A DNA stretch of 64,000 nucleotides from Verticillium longisporum (Eukaryota > Ascomycota > Sordariomycetes > Glomerellales > Plectosphaerellaceae): assembly GCA_019188255.1 (NCBI GenBank), contig JAETXT010000016.1, positions 930,001-994,000 of the forward strand. Reading direction: 5' to 3'. This document shows positions 1 to 18,857 of this stretch, one piece after another. A program made the position numbers and the translations under genes. Positions within the stretch are counted from its first letter, which is position 1, and every line of letters starts with the position of its first letter. The notes under the pieces are model-generated. The model searched no databases, was not told the origin of the DNA, and was given only the letters and a program-made list of their open reading frames with translations.

Positions 1-3000
1 AGTAGAAACTGCAATCATCCGCTTTAGATCAAACAGTGACTGACACCTGAAAACGACGTGCATATGCCTTCCCGGACCGCTGCAGATGAGCGGCGCCGGC
101 GCCACCTGCTAACCTGGGTGTCCTGGTTATCGAGGGGAATCGACAGGTCGAGGCCAGGGGGGAAACGACTGGACCGTGCAGACATGGACTTCTTGCACAC
201 GGAGCTGCGGCGAGGGGGTTGACAGACGGCGATAACATGCACAGGTCCGGACAGGTCCTGGCCATGGACCTGTCGTTCAAGGAAACACGGACTCGACGAT
301 AGCTTTTCACGATGACACGTCATTGCCGGTCTTCTTCATGGAATAAATCCAGGCATGTCCATGTCGATGTTGGTGCCCATGTCCCACCACCCCCATGTTG
401 AAAAGATTTCGCCTACGGCGATCGCTCCGTCTCCCCATGGACTGGTGCGCGACATCGAGGGGCGAAGCGAGAAACGTCAAAATGTTTTTTCTTGCAAGGG
501 CTGCCAATCATGCTATGCTGAGACTTTGACACCTCGGCGATCCTTGTGGCTAGGCCAATCTGAGCCGCAAAACCCCTTCCAGTCCCCTCATCGGAGTTTC
601 CGACCCAAGATGGCGTCTACTCCTTCGGAATGATAGTCATCAGGCTCGTCCGTCGGAAGCGAAGCCAGACCGGTGCCACGGTCTGTTTTAGTGTGGTATG
701 GCCGCAGTGCATGGCGCTTGTACCCAAGATACAAGGACCAGAATGCTCTGCGGTCGCCAATGGGGAGGGCGCGGAGGTTCCGACAGGTTTACGCTGGGGA
801 AGCTCGTTTGGCTGGACGAAGGTGGTTGCGACATTACATATTTTCGGGTCTCCATACGACTTCATTGCAGGTTCATGCAGCGATCTTCTGTTTTAGCTGT
901 CCTGATGCCTAGGTGTGTTGATGCAGGTTCGTGACCTTCCTCGGAGGATCGAGCTGCTAGCCTGACGGGTTCTTCAGACCGAGATGAAGCTCGCCATGCA
1001 TGCCCTCACACCGTGGCGAGGTGGCTTGGGGGCGCTGATAGTCAGACGCCGGTCCGCTTCGTTCAAGCGAGGCCAAGCGAGCCAGGCGACGCCCTAACAG
1101 GGGCACCAGCGATACAAAGCTTTACAGTAATCGCCGGTGATACTTGACACTGTTGCTGAAAACCACCAGGAGAAGAACTTGATAGTGCTGGTGCTTGCTT
1201 GACCGGTAGGCGCAGCCATCCGCATCCTGTGTGCTTTCCTTGATGCCACCTTTGCACTCGTGCTCCTTGGGTTGTGATTGTGATGGCGGCGAGAGGTTGG
1301 GAAGGCATCACCCACCTCACTCGCCGGACCCTCCGCACCCCTCCCGACATGGCAGTTGACGCCAGTGTGGAGGGCTCAGCACATGGCAAGACCAGGTGCA
1401 TGGGAGCATGGGAAGGGAGGGGGCCTCGCCTTCAGGGTTCCTACCCAAGCTCGCTGGGTGGGCGGGCAGCGGGAGCCTTGTTTTCCCCTGCTTCAAACCA
1501 TCGTGCCCCGCCGCCCCGCCCACCCATACCCCGCTTTTTCTCGCTTCGATGGGACTGCCAGGGGCCGCCCATGCAGTTTCGGCTTCGTTTCAGCTCGAGC
1601 GGCGACCTCTGGGGGTGACTATGTTGGCCAGGGCCCTTCGTAGGCATGCATTATCCCCTGTGATGAGTGGTCTTTGCCAGCAGAAGAGCCTTGCTCCTGA
1701 TGTTGTGTCAATCATTACGTAGAAGCACACAGGACCCCAAGTGGCGTTGGTTAGTGCATTCGAGATCTCCGGACCGCCTCCAGCTTTCACGTTGTGGCGT
1801 CGATGCCAACCATCTATCGATGCATACACCTTCCTGTTCAAGCATGCGTTTCATTTCGCTAACAGGGACAAACAGAGGGCGGAACAGGCGACGAGAAGGA
1901 CCTGCGGTTGCTTTTGCTGCCCAGCTATTATCGCACCCACTCGTCTCTGGGCGAGCTGGCTGGTTGCTGCCTTCATTCGCCTAAGAATAGCTCCCACGTT
2001 TATATTTCCGTGTCAAGGGGGATTATCTCCTCGCCACGAGGCTTTGCGACCTTTCCCGTGCAGCCCTCAAGGCAGACCAAGACTCTGCATGCTTCACACG
2101 TTGGACTGATCCTCCAAGACGCCACACATGAACGTGTCGAACCCCTCCCCCCCACGGAGGGCGCAGCTATCTGCACTTGGTCCTTACTCGAATATCAGTC
2201 AAGCACGTATTGCCCACATCAACACCAGGTGACATCCTGTCGTGACGTAGGTTTGGAAGGAAGTCCACTGATGCACCTCGCCTACCTGGTACACTAATGA
2301 TCGGACATAAAGAACCAATCGGGGAAGAATGTGTCGCCTGCATGTGGTGCTTCTTGCCTCGCGGCATCAGCATCCACAGTGGCAATGGTCTTGTCGACTG
2401 AGGTGTTGGTACTTGGAACGGCAGCTGCGGCCTCAGAATGTAAATACAACCGTGGCGGAGGCAGACACACATTGGTTGAGGGGGGAAAGAGAGGCCCAAG
2501 CGCACACAGTTAGTAGTGCAGGTGCGGGGAAGGTAGCTCGAAGCCTTGCTGTGAGTGCCTTCCTCCAGGAACACCAACGCTGATGGCGTGAGTGGTACTA
2601 GCAACATCCCCAAGGACAGCCAGCTGCCGGCAAGGCAAGGCGTTGACTCTCATCAATACCACCGCCGCCGCCGCCGCCGCCGCTACCGCTACAGTCGGTA
2701 TCTTGTTTGCTTCGTTGCACCCGGCACCACCGTACCGCCTGACGCTCGCATCGCCAAACCCATCTCACATGCTGTTTTGTAATGGTACAATAAGGTGGTA
2801 CAGCCTTGCAACACACCAGGCCCGGCTGGCTTACGACAGAGTACATCTACCGCCTTACGTTGCTTGACTTGGGGGGCTGCCCAACCGGAACACTGCCTTT
2901 GAGGCAAACCTTGGGCTGAGACCAGTAACGAAGCAACCTGACTTCAGTCCACTGGAAGAAAGCCCTAATCCACAACTAGCAACAACTGTCAGCTGCAGCT

Positions 3001-6000
3001 GCGCCATGATTCGATTCTCTACTACCATGGGTGCGACTTACGAGGAAATCATCAAGACCTGCATGAATGGGCTTCCGCAACACCATATGACGCTCGCAAC
3101 AATGCGACGTCGAAATGCCGAATCACGCTATTGACCTTATCTGGCAAGGGTGCTCCCCGTCCTTCACCTGGTCCCCGGGTTGGGCTGCAGCCTGTAAGCT
3201 GAATCGACTCCTTCCGTTCCTATAGGGGACCCCTCCCTGCCTACCCTGCCCTGCACTGAGGTTGGGCAGTATTGCGTGCGAAAAAAGGTGCCGACCGATC
3301 AAGCCGTATTGCTTTGCAGACTCGCATCGACAACGACTGTTCTTGATGTTGATAGGCATCGCCGCCTGCTTACTGCGTACCACGTACATGTACGCCCGGG
3401 TCCAGCGGCACCTGGCAGCTGCATGGACTGCGACTTTCGCATGGCCACGTTCAAGCAGCCCTGCTTCCTGTGATGACCCTCGTCGCCTCTCGATTGCGAT
3501 TTTATCGCCGAGCTGGACGGTTTGCATCTTCTCCTACGACCAGCAGACTGTGATAAGAACTTGTATTTCTGGATGAAAACCGCCCTGCGCCGTTCTCGGC
3601 CGAAATGTAGGCCGATTGCAAGCATGAGAGGTTCGATATCTAGTCTAAAACCCCGACAGGCCCATCACACTGCACTCTGCCTCGAGGTCTCTGTACGCTA
3701 CCCTTACCGCGCCATCTAACCCTGTAGCTACAGGCAGGATGACACACATTGAACAGCTTGACTCAAGATCATCGGAGCAGTCGGCTGTTAGAGCATGACA
3801 TGATGATCTGCCCCATCTTGGCGTGCAGCCGACCTCCGAGGCCGGGGCCTCGGCCATTTACATGGACATCGACAAAGTGTGCATCTGAGGTGTGCGGTAG
3901 CAAAGCCAGGCTCATAGCTTGAACCGTAATCCGGCATGGTAGCAGGAACGTCAGCACGTCGGACACAACGTTGTTGGGAAAACCCAAGCCCCGACGGAGC
4001 TTAGCGGGCGGATCTACACAAGTAACAAGGTCAGGGCATCCGGCCGAATACTTGATGGAGCTCATCACTTGGCAGCGTCGTCAGGGCTGACTTTCAGCTC
4101 CCAGCGACGGCTTTGTTAGAGCCTCAGGGGCCGAAGCGCTAGTGAGTCGAAGGAATGCTGGGCTGAGCAGCGGGCTCATCTGCCTGACGGGGAGCGCCCC
4201 CAGGGGGTGGCTCTTTCGACTCGTCACAGTCTGATCTAATGGCGGTGTTCCAGGTCTCTCGCACATCAGCCCTTCCTCGAATAACCCCAGTACATCCTAT
4301 TGCGGTCGTGTCGGTTCCGCGACAAAGCAACCGAGATTTGGAAGCAAGACATCAGGAGAGTCTTCTGGTTCAAAGTGACCAACACGCCGCCGACACATCT
4401 TTTTCGACGGTCCATCTGATAATTCCGTCGGCCGAGGCTGTCCCCTGCTGGTAGCCAATTCGGATGTCGAGCCGACATGAACATGGTGTGATTGTTTTGC
4501 AAGCGATTCATGCTGGTGGAGGCCATGGAGCGAAACGAAGCCATGAGCTTGCTTGGCTTCATCAGGACAGGGCGCCAGGTCGACCAGTACACCGAGCCCG
4601 TGGCTGCCCAGAGAGCTCCTAGTTGCTCCATATTCGGTTGTCGCCTTCCACACTTGACCGCATATCAAGCGAATACTGTCAACATGGTACCCTTGCACAG
4701 CGACCAGAAGCGGATTGACAGCCACCTCCGGCTCGGAAAATATCTCCAGGACGGGCTCAATACAATGTGGGACGAGTGAAGCAGCTACAGTATGGCCGTG
4801 ACTTCCACCGGAGTCCAAGGACAGTAAGGCCACGGGCAAGCTCATTTCAAATTATCGATGGTGCGCCATTGCAGAGCGCGTCAGAAAGAGAAACAGTTGG
4901 GTCTTCAGAACCCACCAGCAAGGAAACAAATCGACTCCGGCCTTAATGGATGCGGCATATCGGAACGACGTATGGTGCAGGCGGATTGGTCACTGTGCTC
5001 TGTCTCAATTGCACAGTACGGCCGACTCAGGCTTTTGGTAACATCAGGTCCGGGGTTGCGAATCTTCAAATGAGACACGCATGGCGATCATCAGGCTAGC
5101 TCGCGGCAGATGGGCCTGCCTTAATTCACAGTCCCAGAAGTCACGACGACGGTGAGCAGAAGAATGCCGGGCAAGACAGACAGATAGGTTTTGCTGGGTC
5201 CACTGCCGAAAATTGGGACCGCATCATCTTCTTTGCGTAGGCCTGGCGGGGTCATGATCGTCAACGGCCATCCTGATTTATGCCTGGTCGGGAAAGGAGT
5301 TTGGGAGCCAGGTGACGTGCTCTCCTTCCCCGCTCCCCTGCTCTCAGGTCGAAGCAGTCGACTCCTGGTAACGGCCTGGGCTGGGCTGGCCTGCCTCAAC
5401 GACAGACACACCATCAGCCAACAAGTGTGACCGTTCACATGTTCCCACCATCATGGCGTCAGGGCGTCATCCCAGCCCAAAGATCAGCGGGCGGTGGAGA
5501 GCAGAGAGCCTGGACTGGGAGAATTTGGCGAGCCCGTTGCTGTGGTCATCCCGTTGCGGCTTGAAGCCCAATTATGGACTCTCTGTCGGGTTAGCCATTG
5601 CGGCTGGACGCCGGGATGAGCGGGGATGCTGGTATGTGGCTGACAGTAGGCTACTGTTAAGAGATTCGGGGCGAATTGGGACAGCGGTGGCTTTGCCTTT
5701 GTCCTGACAGGCAGCACAAGGCACTCTTACTCGTGTCATGCCAAACAACCGACGTGAGGCTAAGACAGCACTGATCCCGCACATTGGCGTCGCATGGGAA
5801 ATTGCGCGAAACGGGTCCGGAACCTGGGAAAAAAGGAAATGCTAGCGAAGAGACGGCGGCGCGACAATGGTCATGCAGAATGCGACGAAATGGATGGGCG
5901 TGGTCACGTACTCGACGATGTTGGACTTGTTGCTACGAATCTTGCTCCAGGTCTGTGCGCCTTCGGCCTGTACTCCGACCAGCCACCAGAAAACGACTCT

Positions 6001-6560
6001 GATCAAGGGGTGGCAACCCTGGAGGAAAGAGACTGTGCTCTGTATCTGCACGCGAGTAAGGACGCCGGACCACGGAAATGGTCTCTTATCGTCGACATAA
6101 ACGATAGTACAGAGAGAGTCGTGTCGATCACTGGTTTCCCTACGCTGAAGCTGTCATTGTGAGGAGGGGACCAGTTCGCATGTGGCGGATGAAACATTGG
6201 AAGCTCGACAACGACGTCAGCGCAAAAGCCTGTCACGCACCACGCCTTCCTAAGTGTCTCAAGCAGGTAGGATCTGCTCCGCAAGAACGATCATCGTTAT
6301 GTGAGCAGCGGTGTCTCCTCTCGACTAGCTACTCTGTGTCAGATGCTAGGAAATGGCGGTAGCCCACTGCTGTAAGTACACGCTGCTTTGCCATCAGGCA
6401 TTTGTGTGCTGAGTTGACAGCATGACAGGCTGTACTGTCTAGGGCGGAGGGACTTGACTCGAGAATCACGGCTGCCGTGTAACCAGAGCAGCGCTAGCTG
6501 GTCACAGAGGCTAGACCAACCCTTATCTGTTCGAGCTGGTAGACAGAGCCGACGCAAATC
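1..6560. other. Gene-poor stretch, no gene recognised
   Basis: No reading frame here gives a recognisable protein, and no pair of frames can be joined by GT-AG introns into one. The longest open frames (for example minus-strand 4297-4845 and 2167-2613) have mixed codon use and no domain. A short (CCG)n run lies near 2660-2690. It may be a long regulatory region, transcribed non-coding DNA, or decayed sequence. Confidence 0.5.
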
Positions 6561-12140
<5,580 letters not shown>

Positions 12141-14783
12141 GGAACACAAGGCTGACGAAGCATGGAAACAAACAAGCCAACGACAAAAGAAAACAAACGA
12201 GCAAATACCTACACGACCCTCCCTACCAGCATCGCCCCATGGAGCGACGCTCAACATTTTGCCTTTCCTCGCAGGCCATTCCGCCCTCTCACACCAATGG
12301 CCTTGATGTGTACCAATAACTACACGCCGTCACGCTCTCCTACTTGTCTCCTTTCCCTTTCTTTGAAATTTCTCCAGCTGCGGGCGCTGTATACCTGAGA
12401 AGGGTGATACCGCGCGGGTTCCACAGGACCGAGTTGTCGACAGACCAGCACGGCCGTCGCACAGCCATGGCCATGACGGCCTATATTTTTGATTGATCTG
12501 TTTTTTTCGGGCAATTTTGGAGAGAAGAAGAAAAAAAGACACGACGTGGTCGACAATGACCAGTCTGCATCTCGTTCTGGCGTCGTCCCATTTTTGCTTT
12601 CAGGCAAAAGATGTGGTGAGGAGAGTAGGGGTGGCCTCGGCGCGACACGCGTCCGCTCCCCTCCTCCCCCTCCCTCCTTGGAGTGATCGAAAGCCGCGAG
12701 GCTCACTCGGCACCCCCCGTTTCCTATGATCTCCATTTCTCTTTTTATTTCCCTTTTGTCCATCGATACCTCTAATACCGCATCTGCTCTTGGGAAATAC
12801 GGTGGGCGGACATTCTGACATTTTTTTTTTGCGCTGAAATTTTCTGTTTGAATATCCTTGAGGATTCGGGCCATGTTTGCATGTTTCCCCTTTCTTTTAT
12901 CGTGTACATGATTTGATGGGGCGAGCTGGTGTGCTGCCTCTCTCTCTTAATGGCTGAGTTGTTGTTACTGTTGTCGAATTTGAGGATAGGGTTCCGCGAA
13001 GAGGAAGCGAACGGGATGCCCACGATGCAACGAGACTCAACGGAAGCATGCTCGCAAGAGCGCAGGAGACTTGAGGGGGCTTAGCGGAGCCGATGAATCG
13101 GGTGATTCCTCGCTCCTCTTCCCCCCCCCCCGTTTCCCTCACGACGTGCGGAGATTTGACGGCCCCATTACGAACGACTGGAAAGAGGCGGAGGGTGCAT
13201 TGTTAATACGGGCAGAAGGCGGGAGGCGTGGGGACGATTCCGTGGAAGAAGGCGGCAGCGGGGAGAAAAGGACATGCGTTGGTGACAGCGGCATGCCAAT
13301 CTGTACTTGTAGTGATCCCTCCCGCGAGGGAGAGGTGGGTGAGAAGTCTATTAGCTGCGCGATCGATCGAGGGGACCTGGGATATATATGTGTTCAATGG
13401 AAAGCAAACAAATCAAATCAAGTCCAAAGAAATCCAAATCAAACAGAGGCAGCAGAGAGTGACTCCCGAGTCCAAGTCGCTTGCGCCGCCGTCGTGCGTC
13501 TGTATATGAGGCTGTGACCGTTGGGACAGGTCGTGTGGGCCTGCCACTTGTTTGCTGTGCAGCAGCGATGGCGATGCAAGGTAGCATAGGTAGCTAGGTA
13601 TGGAAACGTGGGCCCTCGCACGCGGCAATGGTAGCCTTGCGAGGCGGTTTGCCTTTGCCGGCAGGCGGATATGCAGACGCAAGGGGGCGGCGGACGAAAT
13701 GACGGGCAGCGTGTGGGAGGGGAGGTTTCCTGTTGGCGACGCCCTCTGGTCGGTTGAAGAGGGTTCGGCAGGACGGCGAGCCGATGCAGGTGCGTGGTGC
13801 TGGGCGAGAGGAGCGGGAAGAAAAGACCTGCGTGAGGGAGGAGTTGAGTTGGTGAGAGGGAAGGGATGATGATGAGCGTGTATTTGTAGGGCCGTCGTAC
13901 TGTGACGTGATATGAAGGGTATCTCGGGTGTATTGGCGGGTGTTTGTGAAGATGCGAAGAAGAGGGTGTCATCGTGTGGGTGATACCAGGTGTCCATCAG
14001 GCTGCACCTGCCTCGCTCCCATCCCACCAGCACCAATGTGAAGGAACCGTCAGCCGTGGTGCTGGTGGAATGGGAGCGAGGCAGGTGCGGCCTGATGGAC
14101 AGATCAATGGGTGAATGAATGACAGTAGGCAATCACGGTGGAAAGAGGAACGCGGGGCGGATGAGCAGGAATATGAGGGTTTATGTGAGTGACGATGGGA
14201 TCTCGCTCGGCGCGTAGACGTGTCACAATATCCAATCTCTCGCCCGCTCTCATCAGCAGAGGCGGCACGGCGCTTCGAGCTCACTCTTGGATGCATGCGG
14301 CGTCAGAGGCGGGAGGCGACGTTTGGACGACGGTGGTGTGTCATTGGCTGTAATTCTGGCGCTTCGATTCGCCCGCAGCCACCCATTGTGGCCAGTCAGA
14401 CAGACAGTACCTAGACAGTGAATGGGCCTGCTCCAGCACCGGGCGCGGGTCAACATCGGCCCTGACCGCAGGAGCGGGTCCTTCTTGTTGAATGTTGAAC
14501 ACCAGGCAGGTACACAGGCGCTAGGCTAGCGCAAGGCGTCCATGCGTCGTCGACTTGCCATCACGTCAGGTCTTTTGACTCAACCACATTGTGGCCTCTT
14601 TCCGCACGATCACCATGCCGGCTCTCCGGTGAACTATGCGTCCGCCCGCATCAACACGACTTTAACAACAGTACACTACAGGAGGATCCTGCACTTCAAC
14701 AGCACGGGAAAAGAACAAATTTGTCTGACCGCCTCTCCCACCACACACACCCGCCTCCCGCTTGGGCTTCCCTCGCTCTCACC
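12141..14783. other. Intergenic region between the C2H2 gene and YME1
   Basis: It holds the 3' flank of the C2H2 gene and the 5' flank of the protease gene. Homopolymer runs (T at 12823-12831, C near 13123) and G/A-rich DNA occur around 13.1-13.9 kb. The only clear structure is the inverted repeat at 13992-14100. No coding region is supported. Confidence 0.5.
13992..14100. repeat. 44-bp inverted repeat with 21-nt loop
   Basis: The left arm 13992-14035 matches the reverse complement of the right arm 14057-14100 at 42 of 44 positions. The loop is 14036-14056. The two differences are 14003 T opposite 14089 G, and 14023 C opposite 14069 A. A transcript from either strand would turn one of the two into a G-U wobble, so 43 of 44 positions could pair. 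No coding region overlaps it and nothing similar was seen elsewhere in the window. A hairpin RNA, a foldback element remnant or a replication-slip product would all fit. Confidence 0.85.
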
Positions 14784-17094
14784 ATGGCGTTCCGGCCGAC
14801 GGCCGTCTTCGCCCTGAGCGCGGCCAGCCTCGCACTGCGTCGCCCGCTCACGCATCCGACCTCCATGCGATCCCTCCTCAAACTCACGACGACACCGAAT
14901 GCTACGACGATAGCCCTGGGGCCCACGACGAGAGCCCTCGGCCTGCTCCAGACCCGGTCCTTCGGCACCAACGGCGTCTCACGAAACCTTCTGGCAGCCA
15001 GGGAAGCGGCGGCGAACCGGAACCCCAGCAGCGCCACCGCGCAGAATGCATTCTATCAGCTCCTCCTCAAGGCCAACATGCCCGCCATCGTCATTGAGCG
15101 CCACAACTCGGGACGCTTCGCCAACAATGATGCGACAAACGCCGCCTACCATCAGGCCCTGGCCCTGCAGAACCAGTCGGCCATCGGAGCCCACAGCGCC
15201 GCCTCCCTCGGCGCACACGGAGCCCACGCCAACACGCCCGGAACCGGCCTGAGCGAGGCGCAGCTGCAGGCTGTGGGCCAGGCTCTCGCCGCCCGTTCCC
15301 AGGGCTCCAATGTCGCCGTCGCCAGCCAGCCCGCCGGTGGTGCTGTTGCTGGTGCTGGTACCGGTGCCGCCGTCGGCACGCGTGACGGCCCCCTCTATGT
15401 CATCGTCGACGAGTCTCTTGGCGGCATGTTCTTCCGTTGGACCAAATTCATCCTCTGGTTCGTCTTCTTCGCCTACCTCAGCATGGTCGCCGTTACCTTT
15501 ATCGCCGAGGGCTTCAACATGTTCAAGCGGCCCGGCGACAAGGCCAACAATAGCGAGGTCAGGGCCGAGAACCAGACGACCAAGTTTGCTGACGTTCACG
15601 GCGCCACCGAGGCCAAGGATGAGCTCCAGGAGCTCGTCGATTTCCTGCGCAACCCCGACAAGTTCTCCACCCTCGGCGGTAAGCTGCCCAAGGGCATCCT
15701 CCTCGTGGGCCCTCCCGGCACGGGCAAGACGCTTCTCGCGCGTGCTGTCGCGGGCGAGGCCGGTGTGCCCTTCTTCTACATGTCTGGCAGCGAGTTTGAC
15801 GAGGTCTACGTCGGCGTCGGTGCCAAGCGCGTTCGCGATCTCTTCACCTCGGCTAAGAGCAAGTCGCCTGCCATCATCTTCATCGACGAGCTCGACGCCA
15901 TTGGCGGCAAGCGCAACGCCAGGGACGCCTCGTACGTCAAGCAGACGCTCAACCAGCTGCTGACCGAACTCGACGGCTTCGAACAGAACAGTGGCGTCAT
16001 CATCATCGCCGCGACCAACTTCCCCGAGGCCCTCGACAAGGCCCTGACCCGACCCGGCCGCTTCGATCGCCACGTCACCGTCTCGCTGCCCGACGTCCGC
16101 GGTCGCATCGACATTCTGAAGCACCATGCCAAGAAGATCAAGGCCGCCCCCGAGATCAACTTTGAGGCCATCGCCGCCAGCACCTCCGGCCTGTCCGGTG
16201 CCGAGCTCGAGAACATTGTCAACCAGGCCGCCGTCCGTGCCAGCAGGCTCAAGGAGACGGCCGTCACGATGCGTGACTTTGAGTGGGCCAAGGACAAGGT
16301 CATCATGGGTGCCGAGCGCAAGACGGTCATTGGCGAGAAGGAGAAGGAGATGACGGCGTACCACGAGGCTGGACACGCCCTCGTCGGCTACTTCAACGCC
16401 CAGGGCCCCAACAAGCTGTACAAGGTGACCATTCTGCCGCGCGGCCAGAGTCTCGGCCACACGGCCTACCTGCCGGAGATGGACAAGTACTCGTACACGC
16501 ACAGTGATCTCAAGGCCATCATCGAGACGTCGCTGGGCGGCAAGCTCGCCGAGGAGATTGTCTACGGCAGCGACAAGGTGACGACGGGCGTCTCATCGGT
16601 ACGTGAGCCCGGGAAGCAAAACGGGTTGTGGTGACACACACACATACACGCCGACAGCGCTAACAGATAGGGGACAGGACTTGCAAAACGCAACCAACAT
16701 TGCCTTCCAGATGGTGGCCAAGTACGGCATGTCAGACAAGCTCGGCTCGGTCGAGTACAACGGCCGGTACCGCGAGTTGAGTTCGGAGACGCGTGCGCTT
16801 ATCGAGCAGGAGGTGCAGCGCTTCATCTCGGAGGGCCAGGAGAATGTACGTGCGCTCCTGACATCGAAGCGCAAGGAACTGGATCTCCTGGCCAAGGCCC
16901 TTGTCGAGTACGAGACGCTCGACCTCAAGGAGGTCGAGAAGGTCATCCGCGGCGACAAGCTGACGGACCGCACGCCCTCGCCCAAGGGACCGATGGTCGT
17001 CCCGGCGAGCGACCCTCTCGTGGCGCCACCAGCACTGGGACCCGAAGAAGGGCCCTCGGGGCCGGCACCACCGGCGCCGCCACCGACAGCATGA
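14784..17094 (+). CDS. YME1: Mitochondrial i-AAA ATP-dependent zinc metalloprotease (YME1/FtsH type)
   Basis: Membrane-anchored AAA protease of the inner mitochondrial membrane whose catalytic side faces the intermembrane space; it degrades misfolded and short-lived inner-membrane and IMS proteins. Exons 14784-16598 and 16678-17094 (79-nt phase-0 intron) encode 743 residues, normal for fungal Yme1. The start is the CACCATGGCG ATG that opens an Arg/Ser/Thr-rich, acid-poor presequence. Domains in order: presequence; one transmembrane segment around residues 220-243 (one segment fits i-AAA, whereas m-AAA has two); Walker A GPPGTGKT at 309-316; Walker [12 protein letters not shown]; second region of homology with RPGRFDRHV; and zinc site HEAGH at 527-531. 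The tail is Pro/Gly-rich. No defect is seen. Confidence 0.95.
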
Positions 17095-17528
17095 GCGTGA
17101 AGTGTGACGCCTCGTGTGTTTTCGTGTCTGGCGGCACAGCAGTCCGTAAGAGCTCGGCAGACAAGAAGAAAGGGTAAGCCATGGGCTCGGATCTGGACCG
17201 AACCTCAAGCATAGAGCGGGGGTTGGTTATCCTCAGGTTCTGGATGTAGAAGCAAAAGTTGGGAAAGCGTTGGACAGGAACGTTATTCGACGGGCAGCTG
17301 GGTCACCTCATTGCATCCAGCATGCCGTCGCAGCCGTAGGGCTTTCACCAAGCCAGGCTGACAGCGAGGAAATCTCAACTTGGAGTCGTTGTGGAAGACA
17401 TGGGAGGAGATAGCGAGGGCTCTGGTCGGCACATGACAAGTCGGCCGAGTGTATTTGTGTTCTTTTTATTTTTTTCGTTTGTACTCGTACCCCAACATTG
17501 AGCCAAGGCCCTTTCACCCATTTTTTTG

Positions 17529-17576
17529 CCTTCTGCCAACGGTGCCTTCTGCCTACGGCGCCTTCTGCCTACGGTA
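17529..17576. repeat. Three tandem copies of a 16-nt unit
   Basis: The unit is CCTTCTGCCTACGGCG with one or two substitutions per copy (17529-17544, 17545-17560, 17561-17576), followed directly by TATATA. It is non-coding, with no known role. Confidence 0.85.
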
Positions 17577-17811
17577 TATATTGACTGTGATGGCATGGTA
17601 CCCGAGCGCAATGAACGTGGATGATGGTTCTTCGGCTTCTGGTGGTTGGGGGGTAAAGTACTTCACCCTGAGAGGTCGCCGAACACCAACGCACTCGATA
17701 ACCACCCTCGCCGGCATGACGTCTGCGATGATGGCACGAGAGAACACACGCAGGATACACGCAGGACACGAACCGAACCGAACATAACACGGCAGGGCAA
17801 GGAGGGGCTCA

Positions 17812-17883
17812 GGGGAACCAGGGGATCGAACCCCAAAGCCCGACGGTGAGAGCATCAGATATTCGTCATTGCAAGGCCGAATT
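17812..17883 (-). pseudogene. Degenerate tRNA-Glu(CTC)-like sequence
   Basis: Read on the minus strand, the 3' half resembles a tRNA. A 5-bp anticodon stem (TGATG/CGTCG, with wobbles) closes a 7-nt loop CTCTCAC, with CTC (Glu) in the anticodon position at 17848-17850. After a 5-nt variable segment comes a T arm with loop TTCGATC and then GTTCCCC. The T stem needs two wobbles, as if one base were lost. No 5' acceptor strand complementary to GTTCCCC is found at the right distance, and the D arm is not recognisable. This looks like a decayed tRNA copy or a 3' fragment; chance resemblance is possible. Confidence 0.35.
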
Positions 17884-18857
17884 GCCATGAACTTCATGGC
17901 TTCAGGGCATGGGCAAGCCTGAACCAGACACTAATGACTCAGACCCCCAGCGCGCGAGCCCGCTACGACCATGCCCAGCTGTCTCAAGGGGTCAACGGCA
18001 TTCGAGCGTCCAGCATCGCGAATTCTGCTTGCTTAAGAAAATACCCTTACCCACCTCGATGGCGATTGCGGTATATGCCCGGAATCGAAAACAAGAGAAC
18101 CGCACACACGCGCCGGCAGTATATACTGCTGGCTCGTACGACTCTTGTTTAACCGCCTGGATATCTTCCGCGCAGCGTTGTGATATACTCAGCTGTGAGC
18201 CGTCCTTGCTGAGGTTCGATGCATTTCAGGCCTGACAAAGCTCTTTCGGGTCCGCTTCGACAGTGCGTTCCCCGCAGCATTAGGTCGTTTGTTTGCAGAC
18301 GGCCATGCCCGTGTCAAGTATGGATGGAGGCAAGTGGGCTGTACAGAAATCACCGACCTGCCAGGAAGCCTCCATTTTGAGTTCAGGAAACAGCATTTTA
18401 CAACCCAGACCGGAAAAATTCAAAGACACCGTTAAAATGCTCGTTGACTGGAGCCTTAGCCTGCTGAATCTCAAGGAACCAGGATCACCTGGCCAAAGGT
18501 AACGACAGGATGAAGACGTGGGACTGCGAGGAGACTGTGAACTCTCGTGCAGCCCTCATAAAGGGGTCGCAACCCAAAACGGATCTCCACCACTGAATAA
18601 CGCATACAACTAACGTCCATCCATTGGAATCAATTAAGTCCCGCGGTACTCTGTCAGCATCACATCGTCAAGGGATTGCCGAGCTTGCGTTGATTGCTGA
18701 CAATGGCGAACACGTGCGTCTGCGAGGTCTTCTGGTATAAGTAGGTGTACGATCAGGTCGCTTCCGTATCGCCTCGTTCTACCAGTCAGCTCCAACGACA
18801 AGCCTCTTTCTCTCTTTCTCCCTGCATCTTGCACATCTCATCACTTTACGTCCCATC

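Larger units (their letters stand above)
17095..18857. other. Intergenic region with a tRNA-like remnant and a small tandem repeat
   Basis: No coding region is supported. The region contains the 3' flank of YME1, a 3 x 16-nt repeat (17529-17576) next to a TATATA stretch, a degenerate tRNA-like sequence on the minus strand (17812-17883), and a C+T-rich leader just before the ATG at 18858. Confidence 0.5.

Noticed and set aside
2167..2613. 148-codon minus-strand frame
   Set aside because: No family resemblance, and flanking sequence lacks splice partners.
4297..4845. 182-codon minus-strand frame (and an overlapping 95-codon plus-strand frame)
   Set aside because: No domain, mixed codon use and both strands open at once; nothing to support a gene.
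14979..16502. 507-codon minus-strand frame opposite YME1
   Set aside because: Shadow of the protease gene; composition is Leu/Val/Gly/Asp-rich without any domain.
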